Shown piece after piece: positions 1 through 5,367 of a stretch of DNA of 8,294 bases. Under the pieces are notes generated by a model. That model was not told where the DNA came from, did not search any database, and saw nothing but the letters and a program-made list of their open reading frames with translations. The DNA comes from Chloroflexota bacterium. GTDB lineage: Bacteria > Chloroflexota > Limnocylindria > QHBO01. The stretch spans positions 1 to 8,294 of the forward strand of contig JACDHU010000067.1 of the NCBI GenBank assembly GCA_013820865.1, given 5' to 3'. A program made the translations under genes and the position numbers. Positions within the stretch are counted from its first letter, which is position 1; every line of letters starts with the position of its first letter.

Positions 1-10
1 TGCCGAGAGT

Positions 11-37
11 GTACCGATGTAGGAATCCGATCGGTAC
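11..37. repeat. 8-bp inverted repeat in the leader of the ABC transporter operon
   Basis: GTACCGAT (11-18) and its exact reverse complement ATCGGTAC (30-37) are separated by 11 nt. The right arm overlaps the palindrome CCGATCGG (27-34). It lies about 40 nt upstream of the possible -35 of the binding-protein gene. It could be a dimeric regulator's operator or a hairpin left from an upstream gene. No T tract follows, so a classical terminator is unlikely. The symmetry is seen directly; the function is inferred. Confidence 0.4.
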
Positions 38-78
38 GACGATGTCGCCGTGGGCCAGGTGCTCGCAGCTTGCCCACC

Positions 79-107
79 TTGCCCGGCATGGCGGAAAGTG
101 CTACAAC
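79..107 (+). promoter_or_regulatory. possible sigma70-type promoter of the ABC importer operon
   Basis: TTGCCC (79-84; four of six matches to TTGACA) is followed after 17 nt by TACAAC (102-107; four of six matches to TATAAT). The TG dinucleotide at 99-100 gives an extended -10. Transcription would start near 113-115, leaving a 5' UTR of about 50 nt before the ATG at 166. Such matches occur by chance, so this is a moderate guess. Confidence 0.35.
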
Positions 108-156
108 GTGCCGACCCGGAAGACGAAACCGGCGACCGCGAGTCGCCTTCCCCGAT

Positions 157-163
157 GAGGAGA
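157..163 (+). promoter_or_regulatory. Shine-Dalgarno that fixes the start of the binding-protein gene
   Basis: GAGGAGA lies just ahead of the ATG at 166 and is the best ribosome binding site in the leader. It supports this start over the in-frame TTG at 70, which would put 32 uncharged-to-basic, non-secretory residues in front of the lipoprotein signal peptide. Confidence 0.75.
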
Positions 164-165
164 CC

Positions 166-1065
166 ATGAACCAACTGCGACGATTTGCGATCCTTCCGAT
201 CGCCATCCTGATTCTGGCGGCATGCCAGAGCAACGACGGCGACATGTCCAGCGGCGAGCCATCCGGCGACGCCGTGTGCGACTCGTCCGACCTGGACGGC
301 CTCCTCGCGGAGATCTGCGAGGCGGGCGTGCTCGTCGTCTCGACCGATCCTGCGTATCCGCCCCAGTCGTTCCTCAACGAATCCACGGGCGACTACGAGG
401 GCTTCGACATTGACGTGGCGCAGGAGATCGCCGATCGGCTCGGCGTGACGCTCGAGCTCACCGATCCAACGTTCGATGCAGTCGTCGCCGGGAGCTGGTC
501 CGGGCGTTGGGACGTGAGCGTGGGGTCCGTCACTGTCACCGAAGATCGCAAGGAAGTGCTGGACTTCACCCAGCCGTATTACTTCACGCCGGCCCAGATG
601 TCGGTGCTCGAGGGCAGCGACATCACCAGTTTGGACGGCCTGGCCGGCGAGACCGTGTGCGCCGGTGAGTCCACGACCTACGTGTTCTGGATCGACGGAA
701 CTCTGAGCCTGCCACCGGAGGCCGGCGACATCGCCGATGTCCCGGATGGGATGACGTCGACGACCTTCGCGACCGACCTCGATTGCGCCGAGGCGTGGCG
801 CTCCGGTCGCACCGACGACTTCGCCGGTTGGCTGACGGCCCTACCGACCGCCCAGGGCGCCATCGATGAGGACTATCCGGTCACCCTGGTCGGCGACCCG
901 GTGTTCTTCGAGCCGCTGGCGGCGGCGTTCGACAAGAGCGTCGAGAACAACGATTCGCTCGTGGCCGCCGTGGACGCCATCATCGGCGAGATGCACGACG
1001 ACGGGACGCTGGCCTCGTTCTCTGAAACCTGGTACGAAGGCGTCGACCTGACGACCCAGGAGTAG
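166..1065 (+). CDS. ABC transporter substrate-binding lipoprotein, family 3 (polar amino acid type)
   Basis: A 299-residue solute-binding protein that captures ligand outside the membrane and delivers it to the permease encoded next. The start at ATG 166 is chosen because of the strong GAGGAGA and because it gives a clean lipoprotein signal: basic Arg5-Arg6, a hydrophobic core, and a lipobox L17-A18-A19-C20, with Cys20 as the lipidation site. A Ser/Gly/Asp-rich tether follows. The family 3 fold runs from about residue 54 to 292, with the signature GFDIDVAQEIADRLG (79-93) and the block VTEDRKEVLDFTQPYY (124-139). Arg128 there matches the arginine that binds the ligand carboxylate in HisJ/GlnBP-type proteins. 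Cys38/Cys51 and Cys165/Cys207 could form disulfides. By my alignment, the aspartate that usually holds the alpha-amino group is replaced by Trp222, so the substrate may not be an ordinary alpha-amino acid. The family is secure; the substrate is unknown. Confidence 0.93.
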   Translation: MNQLRRFAILPIAILILAACQSNDGDMSSGEPSGDAVCDSSDLDGLLAEICEAGVLVVSTDPAYPPQSFLNESTGDYEGFDIDVAQEIADRLGVTLELTDPTFDAVVAGSWSGRWDVSVGSVTVTEDRKEVLDFTQPYYFTPAQMSVLEGSDITSLDGLAGETVCAGESTTYVFWIDGTLSLPPEAGDIADVPDGMTSTTFATDLDCAEAWRSGRTDDFAGWLTALPTAQGAIDEDYPVTLVGDPVFFEPLAAAFDKSVENNDSLVAAVDAIIGEMHDDGTLASFSETWYEGVDLTTQE

Positions 1066-1074
1066 CCCCAGCAT

Positions 1075-1111
1075 CCATGAGGGCGTGACGCGAGTCGTCG
1101 CGCCCTCATGG
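1075..1111 (+). promoter_or_regulatory. strong intercistronic hairpin between binding protein and permease genes
   Basis: CCATGAGGGCG (1075-1085) is perfectly complementary to 1101-1111. The stem continues inward with a T-G wobble (1086/1100) and four more pairs, giving 16 bp in all around the 5-nt loop CGAGT (1091-1095). It begins 9 nt after the stop of the binding-protein gene and ends about 20 nt before the permease start. No run of T follows, so it is unlikely to be a full terminator. Stem-loops at this position in importer operons are known to stabilise or partly terminate the message, so that binding protein is made in excess of permease. That role is inferred here. Confidence 0.75.
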
Positions 1112-1130
1112 TCATCACCGAGGTATGCCG

Positions 1131-1949
1131 ATGGCCGCCGCCGCGGGGGCTGAGCCCAGGGGCGTCGCGCCCATTGTCGAAGAGGTCGCTCGGGCGCAAC
1201 GCGGCGCCCGGCGACGATTCAGCGCCGTCTTCGCGGCGGTCTGGATCGGGCTCATCGTGCTCATCGGCGGCGGCATGTGGATCGCCTCCGGCGCTGATCT
1301 CGAGTTCGTCTTCGTCTCGGGGCCGGTCATCGTCCTCCAGGGCGCCGGGATCACGATTCTCGTCTCGGCCCTCTCGATCGTGTTTGCGACGATCCTTGCC
1401 GTCCTCGGGGCGCTGGGCCGGCTGAGCGGGAACCCTGTCATCAACGGCATCGCGTCGTTTTATGTCTCCCTGATCCGGGGGACTCCGCTCCTCCTCCAGA
1501 TCTATTTCATCTTCTTCGCGCTCCCGCAGCTCGGGATCGTCCTCCCCGCGATCCCGGCGGGCATCATCGCGCTCAGCATGAACTACGGCGCCTACATGAC
1601 CGAGATCTTCCGTGCCGGGATCCAGGCAGTCGCGGCGGGTCAGCGCGAGGCTGCCGAAGCGCTCGGCATGCAAGAACGTCTCGTGATGCAGCGGATCGTG
1701 CTGCCACAGGCAGTGCGCATCGTCGTTCCGGCCATCGGGAACGAGTTCATCGCCATGATCAAGGACTCGGCACTCGTCTCCACCATCGCCGTGCACGAAA
1801 CACTCTTCATGGCCCAGCGGATCGGCCGCAGCGCCTTCGAGGTGCTCGCCGCACTGCTCATTGCCGGTGCGGTGTACTGGACGCTCACGATCATCTTCAG
1901 CTTCTTCCAGGAGCGACTCGAGCGTCGCCTTGCCCGGGGTGACCGATGA
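1131..1949 (+). CDS. amino acid ABC transporter permease (HisM/GlnP family)
   Basis: This is the inner-membrane channel subunit of the importer, 272 residues from ATG 1131. An ATG at 1125 adds two residues, but the only upstream GAGG (1120-1123) is 7 nt from 1131 and just 1 nt from 1125, so 1131 is preferred. A basic cytoplasmic N-terminus leads into a first membrane helix near residues 33-50. A second segment near 68-95 begins the transport domain (GAGITILVSALSIVFATIL). The typical VSLIRGTPLLLQIYF block follows at about 112-126. The EAA loop (about 170-195, GQREAAEALGM...VLPQA) is the contact surface for the ATPase. The family usually has about five membrane helices and works as a dimer; only one permease gene is present, so a homodimer is likely. 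The stop overlaps the ATPase start (ATGA), which indicates translational coupling. Confidence 0.93.
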   Translation: MAAAAGAEPRGVAPIVEEVARAQRGARRRFSAVFAAVWIGLIVLIGGGMWIASGADLEFVFVSGPVIVLQGAGITILVSALSIVFATILAVLGALGRLSGNPVINGIASFYVSLIRGTPLLLQIYFIFFALPQLGIVLPAIPAGIIALSMNYGAYMTEIFRAGIQAVAAGQREAAEALGMQERLVMQRIVLPQAVRIVVPAIGNEFIAMIKDSALVSTIAVHETLFMAQRIGRSAFEVLAALLIAGAVYWTLTIIFSFFQERLERRLARGDR

Positions 1950-2800
1950 CGCAGACCGAGCGTCCTGACCACGGACAGCGGCCAGCAACGCCCACCAGCG
2001 GCTACGAGCAGGACTCCACGCTCCCGTCGCACATCGGCGAGCCGATCGTGCAGGTCGAGGGAGTCGAGAAGTACTTCGGTGACAACCATGTGCTGCGCGG
2101 CGTCGACCTCGAAGTCCGCCAGCGCGAAGCCGTGATGATCATCGGCCGATCCGGATCGGGCAAGACGACGCTGCTGCGTTGCATCAACTTCCTCGAGGAG
2201 CCGACGATCGGGGCTATCGAAGTCGACGGAGTCCGCGTGCAGGCCGATCCGCTCCATGCGCGAGGCCGCCGGCATCGCGAGCAGATCCGGCAGATCCGGC
2301 TCCGAGCGGGCATGCTCTTCCAGGAGTTCAACCTGTTTCCGCACATGAGCGTGCTCGCGAACTGCATCGAGGCGCCGACACGGGTGCTGGGCCGTTCCCG
2401 GGAGCACGCGGCGGAGCGCGCGGATTACTACCTCGAGGTTGTGGGCCTGGCCGAAAAGCGCGACGAGTATCCGTCCCGTCTGTCCGGCGGTCAGAAGCAG
2501 CGCGTCGCGATCGCGCGGGCACTGTGCATGGAGCCCAAGGTGCTCCTGTTCGACGAGCCGACATCGGCGCTTGATCCGGAGCTCATCGGCGAGGTGCTCG
2601 GCGTCATGGAGGACCTTGCACACAGCGGCACCACGATGATTGTCGTGACCCACGAGATGCACTTCGCGCAGGAAGCGGCGGATCGGGTCGTCTTCATGGA
2701 GGACGGAGTCGTGATCGAGCAGGGGCCGCCGGAGCAGGTCCTCAACGACCCTCGCGCGGAGGAAACGTCGCACTTCCTGCGCCGATTCCTCGACCGTTAG
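1946..2800 (+). CDS. amino acid ABC transporter ATP-binding protein (HisP/GlnQ family)
   Basis: This is the cytoplasmic ATPase that powers the importer, 284 residues. All nucleotide-binding elements are intact: Walker A GRSGSGKTT (67-75), Q-loop Gln126 in MLFQEFNLF, signature LSGGQ (179-183), Walker B VLLFDE (199-204), D-loop SALD (207-210) and switch His236 in VTHEM. The core normally starts near IVQVEGVEKYF (34-44), so there is an unusual N-terminal extension of about 33 polar residues. The start at 1946 overlaps the permease stop in ATGA, which supports it; a GTG at 2048 inside the extension would give a family-standard length. The insertion DPLHARGRRHREQIRQIR (101-118) before the Q-loop is the variable loop common in the HisP branch. 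The TAG stop overlaps the tail of the convergent membrane-protein gene by 4 nt, so no terminator fits between them. Confidence 0.95.
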   Translation: MTQTERPDHGQRPATPTSGYEQDSTLPSHIGEPIVQVEGVEKYFGDNHVLRGVDLEVRQREAVMIIGRSGSGKTTLLRCINFLEEPTIGAIEVDGVRVQADPLHARGRRHREQIRQIRLRAGMLFQEFNLFPHMSVLANCIEAPTRVLGRSREHAAERADYYLEVVGLAEKRDEYPSRLSGGQKQRVAIARALCMEPKVLLFDEPTSALDPELIGEVLGVMEDLAHSGTTMIVVTHEMHFAQEAADRVVFMEDGVVIEQGPPEQVLNDPRAEETSHFLRRFLDR

Positions 2801-3969
2801 AGGGCTGGAGCCTCACGGCGACCGCGGCGCTCCTCCTGGCGGCGGCGGAGCGGAAAGACGACGTCGCGCACGACCACGTCACCAACTGCGACCACCGGAA
2901 TGGCGATGATGGCGCCAACGATGCCGCCCAGTGAGGCGCCGGCCAGGACGCCGAGAAAGACGACCATCGGCGAGAGGTGCACGGCGCGACCCTGGATCAT
3001 CGGCGTGATGAGGTAGCCCTCGAACTGCTGGAGGCCGGTGATCCAGGCTGCCATAAGCAGCGCGGTCAGCGGTCCGCCATCGATCAGCGCGATGAGGACG
3101 ATCGGCACCCCCGCAAGGAACGCCCCGGCCATGGGAATGGCTGCCCCGATGAACGACAGGGCACCCAACGGCACGGCGAACGGCACCCCCAGAAGAAGCA
3201 TGCCCGCCGCCGACCCGACGCCGATGACGCTCATGATCACGAGCTGGCCGCGGACGTAGGCGCCGAGCTTGAGGATCGCCTGGCGCCCGATGCTCGACGC
3301 GTGCTCTCGGTCCTTGGTGTCGACGAATCGCAAGAGCCATTCGCGCGCCCTGTCGCGCTCGAGGAGGACGAATGCGCTGAGGATGAAGATGACGAAGACA
3401 TTGACGAGGATGCCGGCAAGGGTCAGCGGTAATTGGACAGCGCTCGACAGGTCGGGCAACGCACCCTGCGCACCCGCCGTGATCGAGTCGATCACGCGCT
3501 CGCCGGCTCCCGCGCCGCCGAACTGGTCGATGAATTGAATCGCCTGTTGGCGGAGCGTCTCGATCAGCGAAGGGATGTCATCGACCAGGGTGGCCGCCTG
3601 CGCGACGAGGGGAGGAAAGATCAGGTAGATGGCCAACGCGAAGATGCCGATGAGAATGAGATACGTCGCGATGACAGCCAGCACGCGCGGCAGCCCGAGC
3701 CGCTCGAACCAGCTCGACGGACCGTACAAACCGGCCGCGAACAGCACGGCGAGGAAGAAGAGAATGAGCAGGAGCCGGAGCTGGTACGCGAGCACGAGCG
3801 CCAACGCCACGCCGACGACCACCAGCGAAGCACGCAGGGTGATGCCGGCCACGCCGCGCGGCTCGGGGCGCTCGGCCCACACCACCTCGGGCCGTGCGTC
3901 ACCGCGCTGACCGCCGCTGAAGAGGCGCTTCACCGCCCGACCAACCGCACGCGCGGCCCGCCCGATCAA
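2797..3969 (-). CDS. AI-2E family transporter (PerM/UPF0118 membrane protein)
   Basis: A 390-residue polytopic membrane protein. Hydrophobic segments lie near residues 43-62, 64-82, 96-118, 183-203, 242-262, 266-296, 300-313 and 333-363, with a soluble, partly amphipathic stretch at 120-180. The conserved C-terminal block GLQQFEGYLITPMIQGRAVHLSP...GASLGGIVGAIIAIPVVAV (312-362) identifies the AI-2E/PerM family. Characterised members include the AI-2 exporter TqsA and proposed ion or sodium/proton antiporters, so the substrate cannot be assigned from the family alone. Both tails are Arg-rich, including a C-terminal RRRQEERRGRRE. The start is TTG at 3969, whose TTGA overlaps the TGA stop of the upstream winged-helix gene, pointing to translational coupling. 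A GTG at 3933 is an alternative start. The length is at the upper end for the family. Confidence 0.9.
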   Translation of the reverse strand: MIGRAARAVGRAVKRLFSGGQRGDARPEVVWAERPEPRGVAGITLRASLVVVGVALALVLAYQLRLLLILFFLAVLFAAGLYGPSSWFERLGLPRVLAVIATYLILIGIFALAIYLIFPPLVAQAATLVDDIPSLIETLRQQAIQFIDQFGGAGAGERVIDSITAGAQGALPDLSSAVQLPLTLAGILVNVFVIFILSAFVLLERDRAREWLLRFVDTKDREHASSIGRQAILKLGAYVRGQLVIMSVIGVGSAAGMLLLGVPFAVPLGALSFIGAAIPMAGAFLAGVPIVLIALIDGGPLTALLMAAWITGLQQFEGYLITPMIQGRAVHLSPMVVFLGVLAGASLGGIVGAIIAIPVVAVGDVVVRDVVFPLRRRQEERRGRREAPAL

Positions 3970-4433
3970 GATTTCTTCGTGCCGTAGACCTGGGCACGCG
4001 GCAAGCGAGCGGCCTCATCCTCGGCACGAACGCGCTCCTCGGCGGGCTTCAGCGCGACCGGGGTGTCGGCCGGCGAGCCGCCCTCGCGCGCGATCAGCCA
4101 GCGCAACCCGACCGCCGTCAGCGTCGCGCCTCCCGCCGCCCCGGGCTCAATGAACGGCACCACGACCATCCTGCGCCGCCCAAGATCCTCGATCGCCAAC
4201 TGAAGCCGATACGGATCGACCTGGAGCTCATCGGCCAACGGCTCAAGGTCGACGGTGCTGTTCGGCCGCTTGCGAAGTGAGCGCAGGATGGCAGCATCCA
4301 ATTGCGCGCGGTCGATCGGCGCTTCCGTCGCAGGCGGAATGGTCGCCAGAGCCGCGGCTTCGTCGGCCGCCGGCGTATCGGTGGATGCCGGGTCGCCAGT
4401 CTCGACGGGCTGGCCGTGGCGCTTCGTGATCAC
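3966..4433 (-). CDS. small winged-helix-like protein, possible DNA-binding regulator
   Basis: A hypothetical protein of 155 residues from GTG 4433; a TTG at 4439 would add two. The first 40 residues are Ala/Thr/Pro-rich and probably disordered. Residues 43-115 read like a winged-helix domain: a helix AILRSLRKRP, then LEPLADELQV, a candidate recognition helix DPYRLQLAIEDLGRRR (73-88), and a hairpin wing ending in TLTAVGLRWL, the common 'LTxxG' ending of such domains. The tail is charged. It has no signal peptide or membrane segment. It overlaps the AI-2E family gene downstream (TTGA), so the two are probably co-expressed, and it may regulate its own operon or the divergent J-domain gene 37-43 bp away. 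I do not recognise a specific family; the DNA-binding role rests on the pattern alone. No Shine-Dalgarno is visible, which fits a leaderless message. Confidence 0.75.
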   Translation of the reverse strand: MITKRHGQPVETGDPASTDTPAADEAAALATIPPATEAPIDRAQLDAAILRSLRKRPNSTVDLEPLADELQVDPYRLQLAIEDLGRRRMVVVPFIEPGAAGGATLTAVGLRWLIAREGGSPADTPVALKPAEERVRAEDEAARLPRAQVYGTKKS

Positions 4434-4440
4434 GCGCAAC

Positions 4441-4446
4441 AGGATA
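4441..4446 (-). promoter_or_regulatory. -10-like hexamer TATCCT for the winged-helix/AI-2E operon
   Basis: On the minus strand TATCCT (TANNNT pattern) ends 7 nt before the GTG at 4433. Transcription from this element would begin at or within a base or two of the start codon, giving a leaderless mRNA. This agrees with the absence of a Shine-Dalgarno. No convincing -35 is visible. Confidence 0.4.
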
Positions 4447-4461
4447 GCAAGCGCGGCGGCC

Positions 4462-4467
4462 TAGACT
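4462..4467 (+). promoter_or_regulatory. -10-like hexamer TAGACT for the J-domain gene
   Basis: TAGACT (TANNNT pattern) ends 9 nt before the GTG at 4477, so transcription should start at or very near the start codon. The only Shine-Dalgarno-like sequence, AAGG at 4471-4474, is 2 nt from the GTG, too close to work normally. A leaderless or near-leaderless transcript is therefore likely. No clear -35 is seen. Confidence 0.4.
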
Positions 4468-4476
4468 GCGAAGGTC

Positions 4477-5352
4477 GTGACCGCAATTGATCCCTACGCC
4501 GTGCTCGGCGTGTCCCGCTCGGCGAGCCGTGAGGAGATCGCGCGAGCGTATCGGCGCCTCGCAAAGCAGCACCATCCGGATGCCGGCGCAACCCCGAGCA
4601 CGAGCATGGCTCGCTTCAACGAGGCGTGGCACATGCTGTCCGATCCGGCCAGACGAGCCCGATGGGATCGCGATCACGCGATCTTCGAGTCGCCAAGCTG
4701 GTCACCCGCGCAGGCGGACCGCTATCAGCGTCCCCCGCCCAGACCGCACGCACCGTCGTCACGAATGGACTCCGGCTTGCTGACCATCGGGGTCATCGCG
4801 AGCGTCGCGGTGCTGATCGCGGTGGTCATGATCGGCGTGTCGGTGGCTTCGCCGGATACACCGGCCTTCGGTCCAACCTTCTCGACCGCCCATTTGAGCT
4901 TCGAGTATCCGCCAGGCTGGTCAGTCGTCGCGGGAGAATCCGACCAGCCGCGGGAACATCGAGTCGTTGCACATCTCGTGACGTTCGACATCCAGCCGGC
5001 CCAGCGCTGCACCCGCTTCGCCGATCCATGCGACCTCAGCACCGAGGCGATGCCGCCCGGCCAGGCATCAATCGTCATCACCGCTTGGGAGGGCGGGATG
5101 CCTCCGGTCCCGGATCCCGTCGTGGCACGGCCATTCGGTCTTTCGGCCGATCGGTTCATCGGCGGAGAGCCGGCGTCCTTCGAGCTCAGGCGATCGAGTG
5201 GCGGGGCCGTTGCCTGGTGGCAGCTCAGCCCTCCCGGCTTTCCGGACCGATGGATCGAAGTCCGCGCCGACATCAGCGGCCGCTCGCTTGACCAAGACGC
5301 GCTCCTCAACCAGGTCGAGGCGCTCCTCGCGACCGTCGAGTTCGAGGAATGA
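4477..5352 (+). CDS. membrane-anchored J-domain protein with extracytoplasmic C-terminal domain
   Basis: A 291-residue protein with three parts. Residues 5-65 form a J domain (DPYAVLGVSRSASREEIARAYR...), with the essential HPD tripeptide at 33-35 and the usual FNEAWHMLSDPARRARWD helix. J domains stimulate the ATPase of DnaK-type chaperones. A Pro/Arg-rich linker (75-98) precedes a single membrane helix at about 101-125. The positive charges before it predict the J domain inside and the rest outside. Residues 130-291 form a domain starting with FSTAHLSFEYPPGWSVV, a pattern seen in PsbP-like and related secreted domains, with Cys178 and Cys185 possibly paired. There is no Gly/Phe region or zinc finger, so it is not DnaJ itself. 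The GTG start is fixed by the J domain beginning at once. The gene is divergent from the winged-helix gene and ends 15 nt from the dnaE stop. Confidence 0.88.
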   Translation: MTAIDPYAVLGVSRSASREEIARAYRRLAKQHHPDAGATPSTSMARFNEAWHMLSDPARRARWDRDHAIFESPSWSPAQADRYQRPPPRPHAPSSRMDSGLLTIGVIASVAVLIAVVMIGVSVASPDTPAFGPTFSTAHLSFEYPPGWSVVAGESDQPREHRVVAHLVTFDIQPAQRCTRFADPCDLSTEAMPPGQASIVITAWEGGMPPVPDPVVARPFGLSADRFIGGEPASFELRRSSGGAVAWWQLSPPGFPDRWIEVRADISGRSLDQDALLNQVEALLATVEFEE

Positions 5353-5367
5353 GGCTGAGCGGTGGTG

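Noticed and set aside
70..165. Extended start (TTG at 70) for the binding-protein gene
   Set aside because: It would place 32 Arg/Pro-rich residues before a complete lipoprotein signal peptide, and it has no better ribosome binding site than the GAGGAGA before ATG 166.
873..1988. 371-codon open frame on the minus strand opposite the permease gene
   Set aside because: Its translation is highly charged and repetitive in Arg/Asp/Glu/Gly, as expected for the antisense of a GC-rich gene, and the plus strand here encodes a clear HisM-type permease.
1640..2773. 377-codon open frame on the minus strand opposite the ATPase gene
   Set aside because: The plus strand holds an ABC ATPase with every motif intact; the antisense product is Arg/His/Leu-rich and resembles no family.
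2977..3987. Consecutive plus-strand open frames opposite the AI-2E family gene
   Set aside because: The products are dominated by Asp/Glu/Arg, a typical antisense of membrane-protein codons; the minus strand encodes a conserved hydrophobic protein.
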